A DNA stretch of 64,000 nt, from contig NZ_JAUSZK010000001.1 of the NCBI RefSeq assembly GCF_030817495.1, forward strand, positions 5,435,001 through 5,499,000, written 5' to 3'. Origin of the DNA: Streptomyces sp. V3I7 (GTDB lineage Bacteria; Actinomycetota; Actinomycetes; Streptomycetales; Streptomycetaceae). This document shows, in pieces, positions 24,284-32,883 of the stretch. Numbering within the stretch: position 1 is the stretch's first letter; each line of letters opens with the position of its first letter. Both the position numbers and the translations under genes were made by a program. The notes under the pieces are model-generated. The model worked only from the letters and a program-made list of their open reading frames with translations. It searched no databases and was not told the origin of the DNA.

Positions 24284-25075
24284 TCAGGTACCTGTCCCGG
24301 TCAGCGTCCGGGACAGGTCCGCCGCCACCTGCCGCAGCACCGGCACCATCCGCTGCGTCGCCACCTCGGTGAGGCGGCCGGCCGGGCCGGAGACGGAGAG
24401 GGCGGCCGCGGTGGGGGAGCCGGGCACCGACACCGCGAGGCAGCGCACGCCGAGTTCCTGCTCGTTGTCGTCGACGGCGTACCCCCGCCGGCGCACCTCC
24501 TCCAGCGCCGCCAGGAAGCCCTCCGGTGTGGTGATCGTCCGCTCCGTCGCGGCCGGCATGCCGGTGCGGGAGAGCAGCGTGCGCACCTCGTCGTCGGGGA
24601 GATGGGCGAGGAGCGCCTTGCCGACGCCCGTGGAGTGCGGCAGGACGCGGCGGCCGACCTCGGTGAACATCCGCATCGAGTGCTTGGACGGCACCTGCGC
24701 CACGTACACGACCTCGTCGCCGTCCAGCAGCGCCATGTTGGCCGTCTCACCGGTCTCCTCGACGAGCCGGGCCAGGCAGGGGCGCGCCCAGGCGCCGACC
24801 AGCCGGGAGGCGGACTCGCCGAGCCGGATCAGCCGGGGGCCGAGGGCGTAACGGCGGTTGGGCTGCTGGCGGACGTAACCGCTGGCCACCAGCGTGCGCA
24901 TCAGCCGGTGGATGGTCGGCAGCGGCAGCCCGCTGCTCGCCGACAGCTCGCTCAGGCCGACCTCGCCGCCCGCGTCCGCCATCCGCTCCAGCAGGTCGAA
25001 GGCGCGCTCCAGGGACTGGACCCCGCCGCCGGCGGACTTGGCGGAGCCGGCTGGGCCGGTGCTGGAGGTGGACAC
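24284..25075 (-). CDS. allR: IclR-family repressor of allantoin genes (AllR)
   Basis: 263 residues. The N-terminal winged helix (SLERAFDLLERMADAG; VGLSELSASSGLPLPTIHRLMRTL) is followed by the IclR effector domain (VVYVAQVPSKHSMRMFTEVGRR, PHSTGVGKALLAHLP, RGYAVDDNEQELGVRCLAVSVP). It is divergent from allantoinase, and malate synthase is nearby, the arrangement of AllR in Streptomyces, where it represses these genes and responds to an allantoin-pathway metabolite. The start is GTG 25075 with AAGGAA 7 nt upstream. Palindromes at 25129 and 25218, and in the aceB promoter, are its probable operators. Confidence 0.88.
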   Translation of the reverse strand: MSTSSTGPAGSAKSAGGGVQSLERAFDLLERMADAGGEVGLSELSASSGLPLPTIHRLMRTLVASGYVRQQPNRRYALGPRLIRLGESASRLVGAWARPCLARLVEETGETANMALLDGDEVVYVAQVPSKHSMRMFTEVGRRVLPHSTGVGKALLAHLPDDEVRTLLSRTGMPAATERTITTPEGFLAALEEVRRRGYAVDDNEQELGVRCLAVSVPGSPTAAALSVSGPAGRLTEVATQRMVPVLRQVAADLSRTLTGTGT

Positions 25076-25121
25076 GAGGCGTTCCTTCCGGGACGGACGG
25101 GACGTACAAGGGCAGGCTGAA

Positions 25122-25143
25122 ACCCTAATTCCGCCTTGCGGAA
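25122..25143 (-). promoter_or_regulatory. AllR-type operator next to the allR -10
   Basis: TTCCGC-CTT-GCGGAA (25129-25143), a perfect 15-bp palindrome. On the minus strand the -10 TAGGGT (25127-25122) follows directly, so a bound repressor would block the allR promoter. Confidence 0.65.
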
Positions 25144-25186
25144 GCGTCCAGGGCGGGCCCGCCCAGGGCCGTCGGCGGGTACGGCC

Positions 25187-25234
25187 TTGACGGTCTGCGG
25201 GGCGCAGACAAGACTCCTTCAACAGAACGTTGAA
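25187..25234 (+). promoter_or_regulatory. Allantoinase promoter with second palindrome
   Basis: -35 TTGACG (25187-25192), 17-nt spacer, -10 AAGACT (25210-25215). TTCAAC-AGAAC-GTTGAA (25218-25234) covers the expected start of transcription. It is 17 bp rather than 15 bp and may be another AllR site. Confidence 0.55.
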
Positions 25235-25243
25235 CAGCCTCGG

Positions 25244-25280
25244 AAGGAAGCAGTCCGCCCCTTAAGAAGGATGCAGTCCG
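25244..25280. repeat. Direct repeat in the allantoinase leader
   Basis: AAGGAAGCAGTCCG (25244-25257) and AAGGATGCAGTCCG (25267-25280), 13 of 14 bases identical, 23 bp apart, between the promoter and the start codon. Confidence 0.5.
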
Positions 25281-25299
25281 TGCCCGAAGGAGGGTCCCG

Positions 25300-26664
25300 G
25301 TGCCCGACGCCGAACTGGTGCTGCGCTCGCGGCGCGTCGTCACCCCGGAGGGGGTGCGCCCCGCCGCGGTCGCCGTCGCCGGCGGGCGGATCACCGCCGT
25401 CCTGCCGTACGACGCCGACGTACCGCCCGGGGCCCGGCTGGAGGAGCTCGGCGACGACGCACTGCTGCCCGGCCTGGTCGACACCCACGTGCACGTCAAC
25501 GACCCCGGCCGCACCGAGTGGGAGGGCTTCTGGACCGCCACGCGCGCGGCGGCCGCCGGGGGCGTCACCACGCTCGTCGACATGCCGCTCAACTCCCTCC
25601 CGCCGACCACGACGGTCGACCATCTGCGGACGAAGCAGAAGACTGCCGCCGACAAGGCGCACGTCGACGTCGGCTTCTGGGGCGGCGCGCTGCCCGGCAA
25701 CGTCGGCGACCTGCGCCCGCTGCACGACGCCGGAGTCTTCGGCTTCAAGGCGTTCCTGTCCCCGTCCGGCGTGGACGAGTTCCCGCACCTCGACGCCTCC
25801 CAACTCGGCGTCTCCCTCGCCGAGATCGCCGGTTTCGACGGGCTGCTGATCGCGCACGCCGAGGATCCGCACCACCTCGCCACCGCCCCGAGCCGGGGCG
25901 GCCCCCGCTACGCCGACTTCCTCGCCTCCCGCCCGCGCGGCGCCGAGAACAGCGCCGTCGCCGAGCTGATCGCGCAGGCAGGGCGCCTCGACGCGCGCGT
26001 GCACGTCCTGCACCTGTCGTCGAGCGACGCGCTGCCGCTGATCGCCGCCGCGAAGGCCGACGGCGTCCGCGTCACCGTCGAGACCTGCCCGCACTACCTC
26101 ACCCTCACCGCCGAGGAAGTCCCCGATGGCGCGAGCGAGTTCAAGTGCTGCCCGCCCATCCGCGAGGCCGCCAACCAGGACCTGCTGTGGCAGGCGCTGG
26201 CCGACGGCACGATCGACTGCGTCGTCACCGACCACTCGCCCTGCACCGCCGACCTGAAGACGGCCGACTTCGCCACCGCCTGGGGCGGCATCGCGGGCCT
26301 GCAACTGAGCCTGCCGGCCGTGTGGACCGGCGCCCGCGCGCGCGGGTACGGCCTTCAGGACGTCGTCCGCTGGATGTGCGCGCGCACGGCCGGCCTGGTC
26401 GGGCTGGAACACAAGGGCGCCATCGAGGCGGGCCGGGACGCCGACTTCGCGGTCCTCGCGCCCGAGGCGGCCTTCACCGTGGACCCCGCGCACCTCCAGC
26501 ACCGCAACCGCGTCACGGCGTACGCCGGAAAGACCCTGTACGGCGTCGTGCGCTCCACCTGGCTGCGGGGCCAACGCGTCATGGCGGACGGCGAGTTCAG
26601 CGCGCCGCGCGGCCAACTGCTCACGCGCACCCCCGACAGCGGCCGACCCCGGAAGGAACCCTGA
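25300..26664 (+). CDS. allB: Allantoinase
   Basis: 454 residues, cyclic amidohydrolase. [18 protein letters not shown] holds the first metal ligands (His-x-His). [10 protein letters not shown] marks the carbamylated-lysine region, IAHAED and [14 protein letters not shown] hold later histidines, and [10 protein letters not shown] holds the catalytic Asp. It hydrolyses allantoin to allantoate. The start is GTG 25300 with GGAGGG 5 nt upstream. Allantoicase follows after 5 bp, so they form an operon, transcribed away from allR. Confidence 0.94.
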   Translation: MPDAELVLRSRRVVTPEGVRPAAVAVAGGRITAVLPYDADVPPGARLEELGDDALLPGLVDTHVHVNDPGRTEWEGFWTATRAAAAGGVTTLVDMPLNSLPPTTTVDHLRTKQKTAADKAHVDVGFWGGALPGNVGDLRPLHDAGVFGFKAFLSPSGVDEFPHLDASQLGVSLAEIAGFDGLLIAHAEDPHHLATAPSRGGPRYADFLASRPRGAENSAVAELIAQAGRLDARVHVLHLSSSDALPLIAAAKADGVRVTVETCPHYLTLTAEEVPDGASEFKCCPPIREAANQDLLWQALADGTIDCVVTDHSPCTADLKTADFATAWGGIAGLQLSLPAVWTGARARGYGLQDVVRWMCARTAGLVGLEHKGAIEAGRDADFAVLAPEAAFTVDPAHLQHRNRVTAYAGKTLYGVVRSTWLRGQRVMADGEFSAPRGQLLTRTPDSGRPRKEP

Positions 26665-26669
26665 TCACC

Positions 26670-27791
26670 GTGACGGAGCAGTTCCCCTCGGCCCGTTTCA
26701 CCGGCGACGCTCAGCCCTACGCGGGCGGCGACCCGTACGCGGACTACCGCACCGCCGCTTACCCCTTCACCCACCACGCCGACCTCGCCGACCGGCGGCT
26801 CGGTGCCGCCGTGATCGCCGCGGGCGACGAGTTCTTCGCCCCGCGCGAGAACCTGCTGGTGCCCGGCCGGGCCGAGTTCGACCCCGCGCACTTCGGCCAC
26901 AAGGGCAAGGTCATGGACGGCTGGGAGACCCGGCGCCGGCGCGGCGCGGACGCCGAACACCCCTGGCCCGCCCCCGAGGACCACGACTGGGCGCTGATCC
27001 GCCTCGGCGCGCCCGGGATCGTCCGGGGCGTCGTCGTCGACACCGCCCACTTCCGCGGCAACTACCCGCAGGCGGTCTCGATCGAGGGCGCCTGCGTGCC
27101 CGGCACCCCGTCCCCCGGGGAACTGTTCGGCGACGACGTGAAGTGGACCACCCTCCTGCCGCGCACCCCGGTCGGCGGCCACGCGGCGAACGGCTTCACC
27201 GTCACCGCCGAACAGCGCTTCACCCACCTGCGCCTCAACCAGCACCCCGACGGCGGCATCGCGCGCCTGCGCGCGCACGGCGAGGTGGTCCCCGACCCCG
27301 CGTGGCTCGCGGTCCTCGGCTCCTTCGACGTCGTCGCCCTGGAGAACGGCGGCCTGGTCGAGGAGGCCTCGAACCTCTTCTACTCACCCGCCACCCACAC
27401 CATCCTGCCGGGCCGCTCCCGCACGATGGACGAGGGCTGGGAGACGCGCCGCCGCCGCGACCGGGGCCACGACTGGATCCGCTACCGGCTCACCGGCCGG
27501 TCCGAGATCCGTGCGATCGGCATCGACACCGCCTGCCTGAAGGGCAACAGCGCCGGCTGGGCGTCGGTCTCCGTGCGGGACGGGGCGGGGGAGTGGCGCG
27601 AGATCCTTCCGCGCACCCGGCTCCAGCCCGACACCGACCACCGCTTCGTGCTCCCGGAACCGGCCGTCGGCACCCACGCGCGCATCGACATCCACCCGGA
27701 CGGGGGCATCTCCCGGCTGCGCCTGTTCGGCTCCCTGACGGAGGACGGCGCGGCCCGCCTGGCCGCCCGCCACCAGGAGCTCGGCGGCTGA
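26670..27791 (+). CDS. alc: Allantoicase
   Basis: 373 residues made of two homologous jelly-roll repeats: KVMDGWETRRRRG with DWALIRLGAPGIVRGVVVDTAHFRGNYP in the first half, and TMDEGWETRRRRD with DWIRYRLTGRSEIRAIGIDTACLKGNS in the second, each ending in a (H)PDGGI-R-LR motif. This duplicated layout is specific to allantoicase, which splits allantoate to ureidoglycolate and urea. The start is GTG 26670, with GGAAGGAAC ahead of it inside the end of the allantoinase gene. No ureidoglycolate lyase is present in the window. Confidence 0.94.
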   Translation: MTEQFPSARFTGDAQPYAGGDPYADYRTAAYPFTHHADLADRRLGAAVIAAGDEFFAPRENLLVPGRAEFDPAHFGHKGKVMDGWETRRRRGADAEHPWPAPEDHDWALIRLGAPGIVRGVVVDTAHFRGNYPQAVSIEGACVPGTPSPGELFGDDVKWTTLLPRTPVGGHAANGFTVTAEQRFTHLRLNQHPDGGIARLRAHGEVVPDPAWLAVLGSFDVVALENGGLVEEASNLFYSPATHTILPGRSRTMDEGWETRRRRDRGHDWIRYRLTGRSEIRAIGIDTACLKGNSAGWASVSVRDGAGEWREILPRTRLQPDTDHRFVLPEPAVGTHARIDIHPDGGISRLRLFGSLTEDGAARLAARHQELGG

Positions 27792-27880
27792 CGCCCGCAC
27801 GGACCACCGATGAGTTGCGGGCGCCGGAGCGGTCTGAGGTGATGACACCAGATCGCACCCGCAGGAAGCAGGCACCCGCC

Positions 27881-28507
27881 ATGGGCAAGCTCGTCTCGAC
27901 CATCTTCGTCACCCTCGACGGCGTCTACCAGGCCCCGGGCGGCCCCCAGGAGGACACCCGCGGCGGCTTCACCCACGGCGGCTGGAGCTTCCCGTACAGC
28001 GACGAGGACTTCGGGGGGTTCGTCACCGAGGTCTTCGGCCGCTCGGGCGCCTACCTGCTCGGCCGCCGTACGTACGACATCTTCGCGGGCTACTGGCCCA
28101 AGGTGACCGACCCCGACAACCCGGTCGCCGCCCAGCTCAACGCGCTCCCGAAGTACGTCGTCTCCTCGACCCTCACCGAGCCCGGCTGGTCCGGCACCAC
28201 CGTCGTCCGCGGGGACCTCGCCAAGGAGGTCACCGCGCTCAAGGAGCGGACCGACGGCGAGCTCCAGATCCACGGCAGCGGCGCCCTGGTCCGCTCGCTG
28301 CTGAACCTCGGCCTCATCGACACCCTCCACCTGCTGACCTTCCCGGTCGTCCTGGGCAGCGGCCTGCGCCTGTTCGAGGAGGGCGCCGTCCCCACCGCCT
28401 TCCGCCACACCGGCGGCAGCGTCACCGGCAAGGGCGTGTCCATCCAGACGTACGACGTCCTGGGCCGCCCCGAGTACGGCTCCTTCGAACTCCCCGAGGA
28501 GGCCTAG
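27881..28507 (+). CDS. Dihydrofolate reductase-family (RibD C-terminal-like) protein
   Basis: 208 residues. KLVSTIFVTLDGVYQAPGG, YLLGRRTYDIFAGYWP, KYVVSSTL and LQIHGSGALVRSLLNLGLIDTLHLLTFPVVLGSGLRLF give the NADPH-binding fold of the RibD C-terminal/DHFR-like family. Most members have no proven substrate. ATG 27881 begins the conserved part; ATG 27842 would add 13 basic residues. It is probably a separate unit from allantoicase and is followed by a strong terminator. Confidence 0.82.
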   Translation: MGKLVSTIFVTLDGVYQAPGGPQEDTRGGFTHGGWSFPYSDEDFGGFVTEVFGRSGAYLLGRRTYDIFAGYWPKVTDPDNPVAAQLNALPKYVVSSTLTEPGWSGTTVVRGDLAKEVTALKERTDGELQIHGSGALVRSLLNLGLIDTLHLLTFPVVLGSGLRLFEEGAVPTAFRHTGGSVTGKGVSIQTYDVLGRPEYGSFELPEEA

Positions 28508-28528
28508 CCGTTCACGGTCTTCCCGCTC

Positions 28529-28566
28529 AGGCCGCCTCCCGTGCCCCAGGGGCCGGGAGGCGGCCT
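28529..28566. terminator. Terminator hairpin after the reductase gene
   Basis: AGGCCGCCTCCC, 14-nt loop, GGGAGGCGGCCT: a perfect 12-bp stem between converging genes, likely active in both directions. Confidence 0.75.
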
Positions 28567-28698
28567 CGCGTCCGCCCGCGCGTTCCAGCCATGCGCGGTA
28601 CGCCGGTGCCTGGAAGGCCGTCTCGAACGCGGCGCGCTGACCTCCTCCCCGTCCGCCGGTTCGGTGCGAGAGGGCCGGACACCCGGCCCCCTCCCGTC

Positions 28699-29730
28699 TC
28701 ACGTCAGCGATCCGAAAGAAGCCGTCGTGGCCCCCGGGATCTCCGCCAGGCGTACCGGGCGGCGTTCGCGGCGCGAGATTTCGCAGGCTTCGGCGGCGCG
28801 GAGGGCCTGGAGGGCTTCGCGGCCGTCGCAGGGGTTGGGGCGTTCGGCGTGCAGGAGCTCGACGAAGGCGCGGAGTTCGGCCTCGTAGGCGGGGGCGAAG
28901 CGTTCCAGGAAGCCGGTCCACGGCTGGTCCGCGGCCGGCGGGCCGCTGGGCTCGGTGGAGGCGAGCGGGGTGCGGTCGTCCAGGCCCACCACGACCGTGT
29001 CCCGTTCGCCGGCCAGCTCCATGCGCACGTCGTAGCCCGCGCCGTTCGTCCGGGTCGCGCTCACCGTCGCCAGCGTGCCGTCGTCCAGGGTGAGGACGGC
29101 CGCGGCCGTGTCGATGTCACCGGCCTCGCGGAACATCGTGTGACCGGCGTCGGACCCGACGGCGTACACGTCGACGATCTCTCGGCCCGTCACCCAGCGC
29201 AGCACGTCGAAGTCGTGGATCAGCGTGTCCCGGAACAGCCCGCCGGACAGCGGCAGCCAGTCCGCCGGGGGAGGGGACTGGTCGCAGGTCAGCGCCCGTA
29301 CCGTGTGCAGCCGGCCGAGCCGCCCGGAGCGTACGGCCTCGCGGGCGCCCAGGTAGCCCGCGTCGAAGCGCCGCTGGAACCCCATCTGGAGAATGGTGCC
29401 GGCCGCTTCGACCTCGGCGAGCGCCTGGAGCGTGCCCGGAAGGTCCAGGGCGATGGGCTTCTCGCAGAACACCGGGAGCCCGGAGCGCGCCGCCCGGGCG
29501 ATCAGTTCCGCGTGCGCCGACGTCGACGTGGTGATGACCACGGCGTCCACGCCCCACTTGAAGATCTCGTCCACTCCCGGTGCCGCCGTCTCTCCCAGAC
29601 GGTTGGCGAGGGCCTGGGCCCGCGCCGGATCCGCGTCCGTGAGGATCAGGGATCCGACCTCGCGATGGCGGCTGAGCGTGTTGGCGTGCACGGCGCCGAG
29701 ACGGCCCGTTCCGATGACCCCGATGCGCAT
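28699..29730 (-). CDS. Gfo/Idh/MocA-family dehydrogenase (inositol dehydrogenase-like)
   Basis: 343 residues. The N-terminal Rossmann domain (MRIGVIGTGRLGAVHANTL) binds NAD(P). FCEKPIALDL holds the catalytic lysine of the E-K-P motif, and GGLFRDTLIHDFDVLRWVTG (Asp/His pair) is the C-terminal catalytic site seen in inositol 2-dehydrogenases. It should oxidise a polyol or sugar in the cytosol. ATG 29730 is chosen because it begins the Rossmann strand; no strong ribosome site is visible. It is divergent from the GntR regulator and shares its operator region. Confidence 0.88.
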   Translation of the reverse strand: MRIGVIGTGRLGAVHANTLSRHREVGSLILTDADPARAQALANRLGETAAPGVDEIFKWGVDAVVITTSTSAHAELIARAARSGLPVFCEKPIALDLPGTLQALAEVEAAGTILQMGFQRRFDAGYLGAREAVRSGRLGRLHTVRALTCDQSPPPADWLPLSGGLFRDTLIHDFDVLRWVTGREIVDVYAVGSDAGHTMFREAGDIDTAAAVLTLDDGTLATVSATRTNGAGYDVRMELAGERDTVVVGLDDRTPLASTEPSGPPAADQPWTGFLERFAPAYEAELRAFVELLHAERPNPCDGREALQALRAAEACEISRRERRPVRLAEIPGATTASFGSLT

Positions 29731-29771
29731 GGGAACAAAGTGGTGGGCCACCCCCCGTGCTGTCAATCAGC

Positions 29772-29783
29772 ATGTCCGGACAA
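29772..29783. promoter_or_regulatory. Putative GntR operator, copy 1
   Basis: ATGTCCGGACAA, containing the perfect palindrome TGTCCGGACA (29773-29782), between the dehydrogenase and GntR genes. The same 12-mer occurs before the transporter operon at 30665. Confidence 0.7.
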
Positions 29784-29833
29784 CCGGACTACACGACTTC
29801 CCGTCGTCCGGGCACGGAGCTACCCTCGGCCTC

Positions 29834-30598
29834 GTGCCCAAACCAGACGTGAACCCGACCCACTCGCTCGATCTGAGCGTGGACCGGAGTTCACCCGTGC
29901 CGCTGTACTTCCAGCTCTCCCAGCAGCTGGAGTCGGCGGTCGAACACGGCGACCTGGCCCCCGGCAGCCTGCTGGGCAACGAGATCGAACTCGCCGCGCG
30001 GCTGGGGCTGTCCCGGCCCACCGTCCGGCAGGCCATCCAGACCCTCGTCGACAAGGGGCTCCTCGTCCGCCGCCGCGGCGTCGGCACCCAGGTCGTGCAC
30101 AGCCACGTCAAGCGCCCCCTGGAGCTCAGCAGCCTCTACGACGACCTGGAGGCGGCGGGCCAGCGCCCCGCGACCACGGTCCTCGTCAACACCGTCGTCC
30201 CGGCCTCCGCCGAGGTCGCCACCGCGCTCGCGGTCGCCGAGGGCAGCGAGGTCCACCGCGTCGAGCGGCTGCGGCTGGCGCACGGCGAGCCGATGGCGTA
30301 CCTCATCAACCACCTGCCGCCCGGGCTGGTCGAACTGGACACCGCGCAGCTGGAGGCGACCGGCCTGTACCGGCTGATGCGCGCCGCCGGGATCACCCTG
30401 CACAGCGCCCGCCAGTCCATCGGCGCCCGCGGCGCCACGGCCAGGGAGGCGGAGCGGCTCGCCGAGGCCGAGGGCGCCCCGCTGCTCACCATGCGGCGCA
30501 CCACCTTCGACGACACCGGACGCGCCGTCGAGCTGGGCGAGCACGTCTACCGCCCGGCGCGCTACTCCTTCGACTTCCAGCTCCTCGTACGGCCCTGA
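29834..30598 (+). CDS. GntR-family regulator, HutC/UTRA subfamily
   Basis: 254 residues. The winged helix (VPLYFQLSQQLESAVEHG; LARLGLSRPTVRQAIQTLVDKGLLVRRRGVGTQVV-like region) is followed by a UTRA effector domain (ELSSLYDDLEAAG, VHRVERLRLAHGEPMAYLINHLP, FDFQLLVRP). The start is GTG 29834, 7 nt after TACCCT (29821-29826), probably leaderless. The 12-bp palindrome flanking it and the transporter operon suggests it controls both, with a sugar or polyol effector. In S. coelicolor I recall a counterpart (SCO6256) tied to myo-inositol genes; that is from memory. Confidence 0.88.
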   Translation: MPKPDVNPTHSLDLSVDRSSPVPLYFQLSQQLESAVEHGDLAPGSLLGNEIELAARLGLSRPTVRQAIQTLVDKGLLVRRRGVGTQVVHSHVKRPLELSSLYDDLEAAGQRPATTVLVNTVVPASAEVATALAVAEGSEVHRVERLRLAHGEPMAYLINHLPPGLVELDTAQLEATGLYRLMRAAGITLHSARQSIGARGATAREAERLAEAEGAPLLTMRRTTFDDTGRAVELGEHVYRPARYSFDFQLLVRP

Positions 30599-30664
30599 GC
30601 GTCCGGTCAGCCCGCTGAGCGCGGCCTCTGTGCGCCCGGTCGACCGTACGTTTCGTTCGTCAGG

Positions 30665-30676
30665 ATGTCCGGACAA
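30665..30676. promoter_or_regulatory. Putative GntR operator, copy 2, in the ABC transporter promoter
   Basis: ATGTCCGGACAA, identical to copy 1; its end overlaps a -10-like CAATAT (30674-30679). A degenerate copy, TGTCCGACA, lies at 30721-30729. Confidence 0.7.
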
Positions 30677-30805
30677 TATGACCGACGAACCCGCCCCGGG
30701 TGCGGCATATGCCACCCCTGTGTCCGACAATGGGATGTTCGGGACTGCTGAGTCGATCACCAGACCCCTGCGTACGTCAGAGCACAGCAAGAAGGGCACG
30801 GCCTC

Positions 30806-31819
30806 GTGACACGGTTTCGAACCTGGGTTGGCATCGCGGTGACGGGGGCGCTGAGCCTGGCCTGTCTGTCGCTCTCCGGGTGCAGCAGCACGGGCGGCAA
30901 GCGGGCCGAGGACGCCCGCAAGGCCGCAGTCGCCCAGGGGAAGGCGGCCGTGACCACGCCGCGCTGGACGTTCGCGATGATCACGCACTCCGGGGACGGC
31001 GACACCTTCTGGGACATCGTGCAGAGCGGAGCCGAGGACGCCGCCCGCAAGGACAACATCAACTTCCTCTACTCGCACGACGACGAGGCCCAGCAGCAGG
31101 CGCAGCTCGTGGACGCCGCCGTCGACAAGAAGGTCGACGGCATCATCGTCTCCCTCGCCAAGCCCGACGCCATGAAGGCGGCCGTCGCCCGCGCCGAGAA
31201 GGCCGGCATCCCGGTGATCACGGTGAACTCCGGCTCCGCCGAGTCCAAGGCCTTCGGCGCGCTCACGCACGTCGGCCAGGACGAGACCATCGCCGGCGAG
31301 GCCGTCGGCGAGGAGCTGAACAAGCGCGGCAGGAAGAAGGCGATCTGCGTCCTGCACGAGCAGGGCAACGTCGGTCACGAGCAGCGCTGCGCGGGCGTGA
31401 GGAAGACCTTCGACGGCATGGTGGAGAACCTCTACGTCAACGGCACCAGCATGCCCGACGTGCAGTCCGCCGTCGGCGCCAAGCTCCAGACCGACAAGTC
31501 CGTCGACGCCGTCGTCACGCTCGGCGCGCCCTACGCCGACACCGCGGTGAAGGCGAAGAACGACGCGGGCAGCAAGGCCGAGGTCGACACCTTCGACCTC
31601 AACGCCAAGGTCGTCTCCGAGCTGAAGGACGGCACCCTCGGCTTCGCCGTCGACCAGCAGCCGTACCTCCAGGGCTACCAGGCGGTCGACCTGCTGTGGC
31701 TGTACAAGTACAACCACGATGTCCTCGGCGGCGGCCGGCCGGTGCTCACCGGCCCGCAGATCATCACCAAGGACCAGGCGCCCGCGCTGGAGTCGTTGAC
31801 GCAGCGGGGCACCCGATGA
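30806..31819 (+). CDS. Sugar ABC transporter substrate-binding lipoprotein
   Basis: 337 residues. The signal sequence ends in lipobox LSGC (cysteine about residue 26). The mature part is a type I periplasmic-binding fold of the RbsB kind: FAMITHSGDGDTFWDIVQSGAEDAA, QAQLVDAAVDKKVDGIIVSLAKPDA, GIPVITVNSG, then GYQAVDLLWLY near the end. It would capture a sugar or polyol outside the membrane and pass it to the permease. GTG start at 30806 with GAAGGG about 11 nt upstream. It overlaps the permease gene by ATGA. Confidence 0.92.
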   Translation: MTRFRTWVGIAVTGALSLACLSLSGCSSTGGKRAEDARKAAVAQGKAAVTTPRWTFAMITHSGDGDTFWDIVQSGAEDAARKDNINFLYSHDDEAQQQAQLVDAAVDKKVDGIIVSLAKPDAMKAAVARAEKAGIPVITVNSGSAESKAFGALTHVGQDETIAGEAVGEELNKRGRKKAICVLHEQGNVGHEQRCAGVRKTFDGMVENLYVNGTSMPDVQSAVGAKLQTDKSVDAVVTLGAPYADTAVKAKNDAGSKAEVDTFDLNAKVVSELKDGTLGFAVDQQPYLQGYQAVDLLWLYKYNHDVLGGGRPVLTGPQIITKDQAPALESLTQRGTR

Positions 31820-32883
31820 GCGCCGCCCCCGCCCCCGCCTCCACCGACACCGCGTCCCCGGCCGCCACCGACGAGCGGCTGACGAAGGCGTCCTGGCTGC
31901 GCAAGCTGCTGGGCCGTCCCGAGCTGGGCTCGATCGTCGGCGCCATCGCGGTCTTCGCCTTCTTCGCCTTCGCCGCCGGCAGCTTCCTGCACCCGGCGAG
32001 CCTGAGCACCGTCCTGTACGCGTCCTCGACGATCGGCATCATGGCGGTCCCGGTCGCGCTGCTGATGATCGGCGGCGAGGTCGACCTGTCCTCGGGTGTG
32101 CTGGTGACGTCGTCGGCGCTGATCTCGTCGATGTTCAGCTACCAGATGACGGCGAACGTCTGGGTGGGCGTAGGCGTCTCGCTCCTGACCACCCTCGCGA
32201 TCGGCGCCTTCAACGGCTTCGTGGTCACCCGCACCAAGCTGCCCAGCTTCATCATCACGCTGGGCACCTTCCTGATCCTGACCGGCCTGAACCTCGGCCT
32301 GACCAAGCTGATCGACGGCACCGTCTCCACCAAGTCGATCGCCGACATGGAGGGCTTCCCGACGGCCCATGACGTCTTCGCCTCGACCCTCACCGTCGGC
32401 GGCGTCGACTTCAAGATCACCATCCTGTGGTGGCTCGCCCTGGTCGCCCTCGGCTCCTGGATCCTGCTGCGCACGCGCGCGGGCAACTGGATCTTCGCCG
32501 TCGGCGGCAACGAGGACGCGGCCCGCGCGGTCGGCGTCCCGGTCGCGAGGACCAAGATCGGCCTGTACATGGGCGTGGCGCTCGGCGCCTGGATCTCCGG
32601 CCAGCACCTGCTCTTCTCGTACGACGTCGTCCAGTCCGGCGAGGGCGTCGGCAACGAGCTGATCTACATCATCGCGGCCGTCATCGGCGGCTGCCTGATG
32701 ACCGGCGGGTACGGCAGCGCGGTCGGCTCGGCGATCGGCGCGCTGATCTTCGGCATGACCAGCAAGGGCATCGTCTTCGCCGAGTGGAACCCCGACTGGT
32801 TCAAGTTCTTCCTCGGAGCGATGCTGCTCCTCGCGACCCTGCTCAACGCCTGGGTCCGTAAACGCGCGGAGGCGACGAAGTGA
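31816..32883 (+). CDS. Sugar ABC transporter permease (CUT2/RbsC type)
   Basis: 355 residues with about ten hydrophobic segments and a 30-residue hydrophilic N-terminus. [20 protein letters not shown] and [23 protein letters not shown] are BPD_transp_2 signatures, and [21 protein letters not shown] is the cytoplasmic loop that contacts the ATPase. It probably works as a homodimer. Start ATG 31816 overlaps the upstream stop; the end overlaps the ATPase start (GTGA). Confidence 0.93.
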   Translation: MSAAPAPASTDTASPAATDERLTKASWLRKLLGRPELGSIVGAIAVFAFFAFAAGSFLHPASLSTVLYASSTIGIMAVPVALLMIGGEVDLSSGVLVTSSALISSMFSYQMTANVWVGVGVSLLTTLAIGAFNGFVVTRTKLPSFIITLGTFLILTGLNLGLTKLIDGTVSTKSIADMEGFPTAHDVFASTLTVGGVDFKITILWWLALVALGSWILLRTRAGNWIFAVGGNEDAARAVGVPVARTKIGLYMGVALGAWISGQHLLFSYDVVQSGEGVGNELIYIIAAVIGGCLMTGGYGSAVGSAIGALIFGMTSKGIVFAEWNPDWFKFFLGAMLLLATLLNAWVRKRAEATK

